Shown here in pieces: positions 26,074-34,737 of a DNA stretch of 64,000 nucleotides. The DNA is from Novosphingobium sp. PhB57 (GTDB taxonomy: Bacteria; Pseudomonadota; Alphaproteobacteria; Sphingomonadales; Sphingomonadaceae). The notes under the pieces were generated by a model. That model was given only the letters and a program-made list of their open reading frames with translations, made no database searches and was not told the DNA's origin. The stretch covers positions 62,001 through 126,000 of the forward strand of contig NZ_SMBO01000004.1 in the NCBI RefSeq assembly GCF_004342985.1. Reading direction: 5' to 3'. Numbering within the stretch: the first letter of the stretch is position 1; the number at the start of each line of letters is the position of its first letter. The position numbers and the translations under genes were made by a program.

Positions 26074-28316
26074 CAGAACTTTCCGCGCAGCGAGACGAGG
26101 AAATTGCGCGGATCGCCGTAGAAGTTGCCGTAGCCCGGGCTGCCGATGGTGACATAATAGGTCTTGTCGAACACGTTGTTGAGATTGGCGCTCACCGAGA
26201 ACTGCTCGCTCACCTCATACTCCGCCCGCAGCGACCAGACGGCGTAGCCCGGCATGCGGAACTGATACAGGTAGTAAGGCCCGTCGTAGAGACCCGACAC
26301 CGGGTTCAGCTCCTGCACGTAACCCGAACGGAAATTGCTGCTCTGCGCCGTCACGCCGCCGCCGATGCTGAGGCCCTTGAGCGAGCCTTCGCGGAACCTG
26401 TAATCGGTGAAGAGCTTGAACAGGTGCTTGGGCGTGATCTCCGCGAACGTGGCATCGTTGTCGCGCCGGTTCTCGTTGTCATTGTAGGTATAGCCGAGCG
26501 AGAGCTGCCAGCCGGGCAGGATCTCGCCGTTGATCTCGGCCTCGAAGCCCTGGCTCCTGAGTGAACCGTCGCGGACATAGCAGCAGTTGTCGGTGGAGCC
26601 GGCAGGCGGATTGCTAGGATCGACGGCGAACGCGCCCTGTTTGCGCACGCGATAGACCGCAAGCGATCCGGTCAGCTTGCCGCCCATCAGTTCGCCCTTG
26701 AGCCCGGCTTCGTAATTGGTGCCGGTCACCGGGGCAAGCGGTGTGCCCGGACGCGGCCCGGACATGTAGTTGGCCTGCGACTGGTAGATTTCGGAATAGC
26801 TTGCATAGAGGCTGACCGCCTTGGTCAGATCCAGCACCGTCGCCACGTAAGGCACGAACTTGGTCTTCTGGTCGATCAGCGAAGTGACCGCGCCCGTCGC
26901 GAGATTGCTGCCCTCGCTGCGGTCCTTCACCACCAGACGCCCGCCGCCGATCAGCGAAAGCGCCGCGATCGGCCGGATGCGAAGCGATCCATAGAAGCCG
27001 AGGCGTTCGATGTCGGTGCGGCCCTGATAACCGCCCTGATCCCATGCCGGCGGATAGGCGACCTGCGGCGGATAGACAGGATCGAAGACGTCTCCCGGTC
27101 CGTAGTAAGTCCAGAGACTGCGATTGTCAGTCTTGTTGCGCGTGTAGTCCATGCCAAGGACCACTTCCTGCTTCTGCCCGAACGCCTGGAAGCTGCCGGT
27201 CGTGTTGAAGTCCAGCGTCAGTTCGCGGACCTTGGCTGCCGATTGATAATACCACCAGTCGATGCCCGAACGATCGATGGGATCGACGGCGTTTTCCATT
27301 TCGGCGGCATTGGTCTTGTCATTGGAACGGCTGTAGTTGGCATTGAGCCGCACCGTCCACTTGTTGCCGATGGCCTGCTCGACCCGGCCATAGGCGATGT
27401 CGATATCACGCTCGATCCAGTTCCACGGCGCGCCTGTATTGGTGCTGCGCGGGAAACCGATATCCTCGCCGCTGCGATAACGCGGCAGGCTGACATTGAA
27501 GGCTTCGTGCCGATCGGACTGATGGGTGTAGCCGGCAAGCAGAAGCGTATCGGGCGCGGGATTGTATTCGATCGAACCGTGCGCCAGCCAGCGATCGTCC
27601 GACTTGTAGTCCTGGAAGGAATTGCTCATGTCGTAGACGCCGATCGCGCGCGCCCGCAGATTTCCGTCCTTGGTGAGAGCACCGGTCACGTCCGCATCGA
27701 TACGGGCGTGGTCCCAGCTTCCGAACGTCATCGCGGCCCGCGCCTGCGGGTCTGCCAGCGCGCGCTTGCGCGTGAAGTTGATGACGCCGCCCGCTTCGCC
27801 GGCACCGAACAGGCCGTCAGCGCCCCGGACTAGCGCGATCGAGTCGAAGATCGCGGTATCGAGATCACCGGTGGTGGTGGACGTCTGGCTGCTGGCGCCG
27901 CCGTCCAACCGATAATTGGTGATGGTCAGTCCGCGCGAGGTGTAAGTTGAGGAAAGCCAGGCCCTGTCCACGGTCACGCCGGTCATTTGCTGCACGACGT
28001 CCTCGACGGTCAGCAGGTTTTGATCCTCGATACGCGCCCGGGTCATCACCGTGACTGACTGAGGGATTTCGCGCAGAGCCTGTGCAGCCTTGCCGACATT
28101 GACTGCCGCCGGGGCGTAGCTGTCGCGGCCTTCCGTGAGCGTCGGGTCGTTCGACGCGCGCTCACCGGTGACCGTGATATTGTCGGTTGGCTCGTCCTCG
28201 GCCGGGTTCGGCTGTGCCCACGCCATCTGCGGCATCGCACAACTTGCGGCCAATGCCGCAATCAAGGCTGTGATGCGCGCAGGCGCGGCTGCGCAGTGTG
28301 CGTTGCTGTTCCTCAT
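26073..28316 (-). CDS. TonB-dependent siderophore receptor (FhuE/FpvA type)
   Basis: 747 residues. The signal peptide ends near MAWAQP. A possible TonB box DNITVTGER leads into a plug with REIPQSVTVMTRARIEDQN and ALVRGADGLFGAGEAGGVINFTRKR, typical of hydroxamate or mixed siderophore receptors. The barrel ends in SLRGKF. The next gene, a PepSY-type reductase now broken, overlaps by one base, a common receptor-reductase pairing. The leader contains a long Fur-box-like palindrome (28398-28432). The receptor itself looks intact. Confidence 0.93.
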   Translation of the reverse strand: MRNSNAHCAAAPARITALIAALAASCAMPQMAWAQPNPAEDEPTDNITVTGERASNDPTLTEGRDSYAPAAVNVGKAAQALREIPQSVTVMTRARIEDQNLLTVEDVVQQMTGVTVDRAWLSSTYTSRGLTITNYRLDGGASSQTSTTTGDLDTAIFDSIALVRGADGLFGAGEAGGVINFTRKRALADPQARAAMTFGSWDHARIDADVTGALTKDGNLRARAIGVYDMSNSFQDYKSDDRWLAHGSIEYNPAPDTLLLAGYTHQSDRHEAFNVSLPRYRSGEDIGFPRSTNTGAPWNWIERDIDIAYGRVEQAIGNKWTVRLNANYSRSNDKTNAAEMENAVDPIDRSGIDWWYYQSAAKVRELTLDFNTTGSFQAFGQKQEVVLGMDYTRNKTDNRSLWTYYGPGDVFDPVYPPQVAYPPAWDQGGYQGRTDIERLGFYGSLRIRPIAALSLIGGGRLVVKDRSEGSNLATGAVTSLIDQKTKFVPYVATVLDLTKAVSLYASYSEIYQSQANYMSGPRPGTPLAPVTGTNYEAGLKGELMGGKLTGSLAVYRVRKQGAFAVDPSNPPAGSTDNCCYVRDGSLRSQGFEAEINGEILPGWQLSLGYTYNDNENRRDNDATFAEITPKHLFKLFTDYRFREGSLKGLSIGGGVTAQSSNFRSGYVQELNPVSGLYDGPYYLYQFRMPGYAVWSLRAEYEVSEQFSVSANLNNVFDKTYYVTIGSPGYGNFYGDPRNFLVSLRGKF

Positions 28317-28397
28317 TATTACCCCTGCAGTGATGTCGCGATCATGGAATTACGGAGATACCCGGATAACCTTCGCGATTGTTGCGGGCGCCGCTTA

Positions 28398-28432
28398 ATG
28401 ATAACGCTATAGATTCGCAATAGCATTATCAT
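28398..28432. promoter_or_regulatory. Extended Fur-box-like palindrome
   Basis: ATGATAACGCTAT (28398-28410) and its near-complement (28420-28432) match at 12 of 13 positions around a 9-nt centre. ATGATAA is a canonical Fur-box element. It lies 82 nt before the leftward receptor start, in a 452-nt divergent region that otherwise shows no gene. Confidence 0.65.
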
Positions 28433-28702
28433 CGCAGTTCATGTCAGATGATCACGCCGCAGGGGGAGGTCGGTGGAATTACGGCCCCCTTTGGCAGAGC
28501 CTTTCGGCGCCATGGGTCGCCATAAATGGCGAAATTGCTTGGCAATAACCGGTCATGCCGTCCCATTCTTTGTTGGAGACCGAAGATCGATGTGTTTCCG
28601 ATGCAACACTCTCAGCGAATCTCGTGACCTAAGCAAATGGCTCGAATCCAGGGCGAAGGCAGTTCCGCGATGGTGCGTGCGAGCGATGCTGCAGCACCGC
28701 AT

Positions 28703-28727
28703 GCTATTGTGGTTGATTCGCATTAGC
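28703..28727. promoter_or_regulatory. Second Fur-box-like site in the divergent region
   Basis: GCTATTG...CATTAGC, an imperfect palindrome containing TGATTCGCATTAGC. On the complement its core TGCGAATC is also present at 28398-28432. It lies 41 nt before the rightward receptor start at 28769. Confidence 0.45.
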
Positions 28728-28768
28728 GTCATCCCTATCAGCACTTCCAATCCGGGGAGGAATTCAGA

Positions 28769-30883
28769 GTGCTAGGTCGATTGCTTTTCACAGCTGCAGT
28801 TCCGGCCTTGGCCGCATGTCCAGCCTACGCCTCGGATGCTCCTGCACCCGCCGATCAACCGCTGTCCCGGACGGACATCGTCGTCACCGGAGCAAGGTCC
28901 AAGCAGGTTGACTTGAACGAAAGCTCCTCGGCAACCGGCCTCGATCTGTCGATCCGGGAAACTCCTCAATCGGTCACCGTGGTCGATCGCCAGCGGATCG
29001 ACGATTTCGCGCTGACGAACGTCAACGATCTGCTCGAACAGACCGTGGGCGTCACCGTCCAGCGCAATGAAACCGACCGCACCGAATACAGTTCGCGCGG
29101 CTTCGACATTACCAATTTCCAGGTCGACGGTATCGGGCTACCTCTGCTCGGCGCGGTGGATGGCGATCTCGATACGATCTTGTACGAACGCGTCGAGATC
29201 GTGCGCGGCGCGAACGCGATCATGACCGGCGTGGGCAATCCGTCCGCGACGGTGAATTACTTGCGCAAGCGCCCGACCACGACGTTTCAGGCGAACGCTT
29301 CGGCCTACGCGGGCTCGTTCGACATGTGGCGACTGGAAGGCGATGTATCCGGCCCGATCAACGCCAGCGGCACATTGCGGGCGCGCGTCATCGGCGCGCA
29401 CGAGGAACGCAATTCCTATCTGGACTACAACCAGGTCAACCGCACGGTGCTGGGCGGTTCCGTCGCGCTGGACATCACGCCCTCGCTTACCGCTACGGTT
29501 GGGTACACAAGGCAGAAGAACAAGGCGGACGGGATCCTGTGGGGCGCCCTGCCGCTGGTTTACAGCGACGGCACCCGCATATCCTATCCCCGTTCCGCTT
29601 CCACTTCGGCGCCCTGGACTTACGCCAATGTCCTCAACGAAAGCGCGTTCGGCGAACTGACCTACCGGGTCGGCGGCGACTGGTCGCTACGCGGTGTTTT
29701 CACGTACAACCACGTCGATTCCGACGCGAAGCGGCTTTACGCTTCGGGTACGCCCGATCCGGAAACCGGCCTTGGCATTGCTGGCAGCAGCGGCATCTAC
29801 CCCAGCCACAACAAGCAATACCTGATTGACGGCTATGCATCGGGCAGCGTAAATCTGTTCGGCCGCAGCCATCAGCTGGCCTTTGGCGTATCGAACGGTT
29901 GGCTCCGCAGCAGCGAATATGAGGCCTACTCCGATACCGAAATCGACTATGGCGACATCCGCCAGCTCAGTTCCTTCGTGCCCCCGGAACCGGACTATCC
30001 CGAGATCACGATCCAGGGGCATGAACGCAATCGGCTGACGCGGGTCTATGGTGCGATCCACCTCAATTTTACGGACCGATTGAAAGGCGTCGCCGGCGCG
30101 TCGGCCGTGTGGCTGAAGACGAGCGGCGATTCCTACGGGTCCGATCTTGCGCGAGACGATCACAAGGTCAGTCCCTATGCCGGCCTGCTGTTCGACCTGA
30201 CCCGCAACCTGACACTCTACGCGAGCTATACCGATATCTACGCGCCGCAGAGCCAGGTGGACATCGACAACCGCCGCCTCGCCCCCGCAAAGGGCACTTC
30301 GCTGGAAGCCGGGATCAAGGGCAGCTGGCTGGACAACCGCCTCTCCGCGACGGCCGCCATCTTCAAGGCAAAGCAGCGCGGGCTTGCCAGCTACGTTGGC
30401 ACGTTCGACGGAACCGATGGTCCGCTGGGCCTCGACTATTACGAAGCCTTGGACACCACCTCCAAGGGGTTCGAAGTGGAGGTTTCAGGGCGCGTCACCG
30501 ATCATTGGCAATTGAGCGGAGGCTTTACCCACCTCAAGATCGAAGACAACCAAGGCCTGCGGACACAGAACCAGGTCCCGCGCGACAGCGTGAAGCTGGC
30601 GGCAACGTATGAGGTTCCGGAATGGCGCGATCTCAAGCTGGGCGCGCAATTCCGCTACCAGAGCGCGATAAGCGGGACCGATGATAGCGCCGGCCTGCCC
30701 ATCTCCCAGAAAGGCTACGCCGTCGTGGATGTTTTGGCAGGCATCAAGGTGGTCGACCATCTCCAAGCCAGCGTGAACGTGCGCAATCTGACCAACGCCA
30801 AATACCTGAACTCGCTGGCGTGGGGTCAGGCCTTCTATTCTCCCCCACGTAGCGTGATTGGAACGATACGCTTCGATTACTGA
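28769..30883 (+). CDS. TonB-dependent siderophore receptor
   Basis: 704 residues from GTG 28769, with GGGGAGGA about 8 nt upstream. The signal peptide ends at AYASDA. The plug has IRETPQSVTVVDRQRIDDF, SRGFDITNFQVDGIG and VEIVRGANAIMTGVGNPS, again the FhuE/FpvA class, and the barrel ends GTIRFDY. It is divergent from the receptor at 26073-28316 with two Fur-like sites between them, so both are probably iron-repressed. The two share class but not close identity, suggesting different siderophores. Confidence 0.92.
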   Translation: MLGRLLFTAAVPALAACPAYASDAPAPADQPLSRTDIVVTGARSKQVDLNESSSATGLDLSIRETPQSVTVVDRQRIDDFALTNVNDLLEQTVGVTVQRNETDRTEYSSRGFDITNFQVDGIGLPLLGAVDGDLDTILYERVEIVRGANAIMTGVGNPSATVNYLRKRPTTTFQANASAYAGSFDMWRLEGDVSGPINASGTLRARVIGAHEERNSYLDYNQVNRTVLGGSVALDITPSLTATVGYTRQKNKADGILWGALPLVYSDGTRISYPRSASTSAPWTYANVLNESAFGELTYRVGGDWSLRGVFTYNHVDSDAKRLYASGTPDPETGLGIAGSSGIYPSHNKQYLIDGYASGSVNLFGRSHQLAFGVSNGWLRSSEYEAYSDTEIDYGDIRQLSSFVPPEPDYPEITIQGHERNRLTRVYGAIHLNFTDRLKGVAGASAVWLKTSGDSYGSDLARDDHKVSPYAGLLFDLTRNLTLYASYTDIYAPQSQVDIDNRRLAPAKGTSLEAGIKGSWLDNRLSATAAIFKAKQRGLASYVGTFDGTDGPLGLDYYEALDTTSKGFEVEVSGRVTDHWQLSGGFTHLKIEDNQGLRTQNQVPRDSVKLAATYEVPEWRDLKLGAQFRYQSAISGTDDSAGLPISQKGYAVVDVLAGIKVVDHLQASVNVRNLTNAKYLNSLAWGQAFYSPPRSVIGTIRFDY

Positions 30884-31264
30884 ATGAAGCGAATCGCGAA
30901 GGGCCCGACGGCGGGCGCCTCCACCGGCAAAGTTGGCTTAGGCGAAGCAGCCGCGATCGCACTGAAAACAGGATATGCTATTTGCGGACGCGACTGCCCA
31001 TGCCGCCCTGTCCTGCCGAGAAATTTCAACCCTGGTCGGTCGCTCAGGGGGCGATTTAACGTTTCCGAAACCTGCCGATCCGGTATCCTCTGCCCACCAG
31101 ACTCGTCCGCGACGAAATGGGTGGGAAGTCGTTATAGGCCTCTCCCCTTTCAGGGGAGCGAGGAGCCGCCGCTCCGGGGCGTTTTCAGCCCGAGTATCCT
31201 GCCGCCGTCACCCGTCATCTCAGGTGAGGCGGCGCAGCGTCCGCCTCAGTTTAACGATCGACCA
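30884..31264. other. 381-nt spacer between convergent genes
   Basis: No gene is supported. A small hairpin CTCCCC-TTTCA-GGGGAG (31142-31158) might terminate one of the convergent transcripts; it has no T-run. Base composition falls across this spacer towards the lower-GC block on its right. Confidence 0.4.
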
Positions 31265-32227
31265 TCAGCACTGCTTGATGTTGATGTTGCTAATCACGTC
31301 GTTGTAGTTCTGCAGCAGGGTCTCTCCATCCTGAGTCTGTTGCGGCTTCATCAACATGAATGATGAGTTATTCTTGCTCTCCTTGGCATATGTGCCGTCC
31401 TCGGTCCGCTGAATGATGTTTCGTCCGGCGGCGAGATAGGCGTTTACATGCAGCATGAAGCCAGGGCACCCATCTTTGTTCGTCTCGCGGATCTTGTTTT
31501 CGAACTTTGTACCCATGATATTGAACTGATCGAGCGATGCCTTGAAAGCGTCCTTCTGATCGCCGAGGCCCTTGCCGTCGAGAACGCCCGATGCATGGTC
31601 AATGCTTTCCTTGATATGGTAGACCATACCCATGCGGTAATAATCGAGGGTGTCTTTCTTGGTGGCCTCGAACTCCGCCTTGATCCTGGCCCGGTCCTTG
31701 GCATCGATACCCTTCATGTAGGTAGACTGAGCAGTAGCTAGGTTCTCGAGGGCGGTGATGAGTGAAGGCTGGATTTCGCGGCCGTGCGCACCCTTATCGC
31801 TGGTGTAGGTCTTCGCCTCGATATAGTTCGCCATATCGCGATAAAGCGGATCGACCTTGCCAAGTGCGTCGCTGTAGGCGCGGCCAACGCCATCGAGTTC
31901 CGCCATATCAGGCTTCATAGCGATCGCCTTGTCCAACTGCTCCTTGATCCTTCCGATTCCAGGCTCAGAAGGGAAAAACAGGTTGGTCATATCCTTCCTG
32001 CCATCGAAAGCAGGCTCGATCGATTTTCGGTACGTTTCCAATGTTTTCGCGAATGAAACCTGCCCCATATTAGCGGCTTCGACATAGGCATTATATTTCT
32101 GCAGTTCGCCCTGATCGGCGGGCGTATGCGCCTGATGCGATTTGTCATTATCCTGGCTACCGCAGGCGGAAAGCGCGAGCACACAAGCCGAGAGAGCCAG
32201 CGAGCGGATCAGCATTTTCGTAATCAC
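31265..32227 (-). CDS. DUF3829-type lipoprotein (YiiG-like)
   Basis: 320 residues. The lipobox LALSAC places the lipidated Cys at residue 22, so the protein is membrane-anchored on the periplasmic side. The rest is helical and charged (KYNAYVEAANMGQVSF, KVDPLYRDMANYIEAKTY, ending NDVISNINIKQC), matching the YiiG/DUF3829 family of unknown function. Two 60-nt stretches I counted inside the gene have 43% and 45% GC, well under the surrounding genes, so it was probably acquired. It has no operon partner. Confidence 0.75.
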   Translation of the reverse strand: MITKMLIRSLALSACVLALSACGSQDNDKSHQAHTPADQGELQKYNAYVEAANMGQVSFAKTLETYRKSIEPAFDGRKDMTNLFFPSEPGIGRIKEQLDKAIAMKPDMAELDGVGRAYSDALGKVDPLYRDMANYIEAKTYTSDKGAHGREIQPSLITALENLATAQSTYMKGIDAKDRARIKAEFEATKKDTLDYYRMGMVYHIKESIDHASGVLDGKGLGDQKDAFKASLDQFNIMGTKFENKIRETNKDGCPGFMLHVNAYLAAGRNIIQRTEDGTYAKESKNNSSFMLMKPQQTQDGETLLQNYNDVISNINIKQC

Positions 32228-32421
32228 TAAATTACCTCAGGTGAATTGATACCAAGAGTTGGCGAGGCGCCCGCCACAGTGGGATCGAGGACGCTTCATG
32301 CCTCCCATGCCCTGAACGGCGATAGCATTCAAATTCAATGAGTTGAGTGGATGTCGAGAACGTTGGCTTCGCTTTCAAGCTCATCTTCATCGCAGACACT
32401 GCGCTGAACGATGTGCGAGCC

Positions 32422-32991
32422 TTATGTGACGCCGTGGGCTTCGGGTATGTTCGAAATCGCCCCCTCAGGCCGAGCAATCAGTTCCTCGTGGGAAGCCCCG
32501 TCGAGATATCGCTGGAGCAACGCTTCGGGGTCCACGTCGACGCCGATGGGGTTTCGAGCAAAGACATCGCTCTTCATGAATGCGATCGAGCCTTCACTGT
32601 CGAAGCAATCGACTTGCAGTTCGATGCGATTACCGTCCGGGTCCATGTAGTAGAAAGACAAGGTCACGCCGTGATGGACCGGCCAATAGGGGGTGATGCC
32701 AAGGTCGCGCAGCCGAGCATAGAGGTCCAGCAGATCACCTGCGCTTGCGTAGGTATACGACAGATGATTGACGCCGCTTTCGGCTTTTCCAGCGCCCTGG
32801 ATCGGCTCCGGCCGCAAAACTTCCAGATTGGCGAAAGCGAACCGATGGTATTCCTCATCATATCGCAGGAAAGACAGAACTGCGTCGCCATGGACGACCA
32901 CCGCCTCGAAAACGTTCTGGTACCAAGCCAGCATTTCCTCATATCGGCGCGTCTGGAAAAGCACGTGCGAAAACTTGATTGGAACTGCCAT
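32422..32991 (-). CDS. VOC-family protein (extradiol-dioxygenase-like)
   Basis: 189 residues from ATG 32991, which has GGAGGA upstream. It has a glyoxalase/bleomycin-resistance fold with two beta-alpha-beta modules. Metal ligands are visible as His in IKFSHVLFQ, His in VNHLSYTYA and Glu in DGNRIELQV, and FYYMDPDGNRIEL is the classic extradiol-dioxygenase segment. It probably opens a catecholic ring or acts on a related substrate, though single-unit VOC proteins are diverse. The C-terminus (EALLQRYLDGASHEELIARP) is longer than the minimal fold. Confidence 0.82.
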   Translation of the reverse strand: MAVPIKFSHVLFQTRRYEEMLAWYQNVFEAVVVHGDAVLSFLRYDEEYHRFAFANLEVLRPEPIQGAGKAESGVNHLSYTYASAGDLLDLYARLRDLGITPYWPVHHGVTLSFYYMDPDGNRIELQVDCFDSEGSIAFMKSDVFARNPIGVDVDPEALLQRYLDGASHEELIARPEGAISNIPEAHGVT

Positions 32992-33351
32992 GTTCGTCCT
33001 CCGCGGACATCTTGTATGGAGAGAACACACGGTGGCACATAGACCGAACAGGCGAAATGCTATTGCCCGCTAGATCTTTGTTTGCCCACTGGCCGGAGAA
33101 ACGCTTTTGGACGGCCGATCCGCCGTTTCTGAAGCTTCGCTCCCGCGTTAGCGGGAATTGCGAGAACAAGTGAATGGAATGTCCGCTATGTCGTCGACAG
33201 CTACCGGATTATGGCCGGTCTACACTTGGGGACTGGCGATCACTCTTTGAACGGCGACAAAGGGTCAGGGATTGCAAGGTCGTCGCCCTCTCGCGAGGCC
33301 AATAGGGCGATGGGGCATTGTAGCATGCTAATTTCAGCCTAAGGCTTCGTA
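32992..33351. other. 360-nt spacer with hairpin and repeat
   Basis: No gene is seen. It contains the hairpin TCCCGC-GTTA-GCGGGA (33141-33156) and one copy of the 15-mer TGGAATGTCCGCTAT (33175-33189). The remaining sequence has no coding character. Confidence 0.45.
33175..33189 (+). repeat. 15-nt repeat, copy 1
   Basis: TGGAATGTCCGCTAT, identical and in the same orientation at 34661-34675. The two copies bracket the unknown exported-protein gene. Confidence 0.6.
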
Positions 33352-34524
33352 ATGACGCGAATTCACTCCCTCCTTCTGCTCGCTCTCCTTGTCTGTTGGG
33401 CGGCACCGAGCAACGCTGATAGTTGGCTCCCCGCTGAGCCGAAGATTTACGTGTCGCCAGACCAAACCTATCGCGTCCGAATTGATCCACGCCCGATCAC
33501 CAGCCCGTTGGCTTATTTTTCCGACAAGGTGAAACGGCGCGAGCCAGCGGGGGCACCGAAGGGGCATAAGGACTCCAAGGCGACAGCGACGATCGAGCAT
33601 CTTGAAAATGCTGGTAAATGGATTCGTATATGGTCCGGCAACTTGTCTAACCAAGTGGCTCCGGTCGACGCGCTGATCGCCGATGGTGGGAAATATCTGG
33701 TGACCTTCGATAACTGGCATTCCATGGGATATGGCCAAAACGTCGTGGCAATTTACGATGGCCAGGGGCAACTGATCCGCGCACTGGCCTTGAGCGACAT
33801 TGTATCGGCGGACCACATTGCTGCACTGCAGCATTCGGTCAGCTCGATCCAATGGCGCGGTGAGCCACATCTTACGCCGGAAGGGTTGCTGGTCATCCCG
33901 ATCGTCGTTCCAGACGAGCAGGATGAGAGCAAAGAGGAAACTTACCTGGATGCTGTTCTGCGGCTGTCCGATGGCTCGGTAATTTCCGGCTCTTCGCCTG
34001 ATTGGCAGAGGGCGGAGGCGACAGCACAATTTGTAGCCCGCCGGAAGCGGGATTATGAAGAGCAGGCCAAACAGGCGTTCATCGCGCCGTTACTCGGCCC
34101 CAGCGAGAATACCGAACGAAACTGGCACGGCTATCTGAACGAGGCATTCTATCGCTCGTCACCAGACTGGAAGGACGAGACTACATCCACGACGGTTCTT
34201 CGCGACCCAAATGCCCCTGACTATGCTGCGTCGGAAGGCTGGCTACGCGACGCACTACTGTCGCTTGACTATGAGCATGGCACGATGAGCTTTGCCAGCA
34301 TTGCGCCGTTTGATTTTTTCGTGGCTCGCTTGAAAGCCATTTTAGCCGATGCCGAACCGGGTCAACTTAAAGGCTCAAAGGTCCACGTCGCCGCGCCCAC
34401 GAGCGCGCTTCCGCTATTGCAGACTATTTTCGCCAAGACGGGTGCAAAAGTGTTCGTCTTTGATCCAAATATCCCGATCCCGCAGCGTCCAGATCGCCTG
34501 AAGCGCTATCTCTCCAGAGACTGA
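33352..34524 (+). CDS. Exported protein of unknown function
   Basis: 390 residues. A clear signal peptide (HSLLLLALLVCWAAPSNADS) is followed by a beta-rich region that resembles a repeat-propeller blade set (YVSPDQTYRVRI, LIADGGKYLVTFDNWHS, VAIYDGQGQLIRAL). After it comes a helical C-terminal half containing WHGYLNEAFYRSSPDW and SKVHVAAPTSALPLLQ. I do not recognise a family. One 60-nt stretch I counted has 58% GC, between the low DUF3829 gene and the rest. It is flanked by the 15-nt repeat and, on the right, by IS30. Confidence 0.7.
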   Translation: MTRIHSLLLLALLVCWAAPSNADSWLPAEPKIYVSPDQTYRVRIDPRPITSPLAYFSDKVKRREPAGAPKGHKDSKATATIEHLENAGKWIRIWSGNLSNQVAPVDALIADGGKYLVTFDNWHSMGYGQNVVAIYDGQGQLIRALALSDIVSADHIAALQHSVSSIQWRGEPHLTPEGLLVIPIVVPDEQDESKEETYLDAVLRLSDGSVISGSSPDWQRAEATAQFVARRKRDYEEQAKQAFIAPLLGPSENTERNWHGYLNEAFYRSSPDWKDETTSTTVLRDPNAPDYAASEGWLRDALLSLDYEHGTMSFASIAPFDFFVARLKAILADAEPGQLKGSKVHVAAPTSALPLLQTIFAKTGAKVFVFDPNIPIPQRPDRLKRYLSRD

Positions 34525-34660
34525 AGGTTGAGTTTCGGCCTAGCACTGAAGCTTGGAGTGTCTGCAATTTAGGTGGATGCCGTCAGTCCGCTCGTGGGGA
34601 GCGGAAATCGGCGGCTGAGCGTCCTGGAACTGCCGGCACCGGAAGGCGACGGCGAAGCGT

Positions 34661-34675
34661 TGGAATGTCCGCTAT
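34661..34675 (+). repeat. 15-nt repeat, copy 2
   Basis: TGGAATGTCCGCTAT, ending 2 nt before the left end of the IS30 element. The insertion may have split a longer intergenic repeat at this point. Confidence 0.6.
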
Positions 34676-34677
34676 CC

Positions 34678-34706
34678 CGGGTGGGTTCAACGGGTGGCGG
34701 CAACAC
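34678..34706 (+). repeat. IS30 left inverted repeat
   Basis: The 29-bp terminal repeat has an internal direct repeat of GGGTGG at a 13-nt period, which may give the transposase two contacts. It is identical to the complement of 35879-35907. Confidence 0.9.
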
Positions 34707-34737
34707 TTTAATCTTTTGCGGAAGATGGAGTGTCGCG

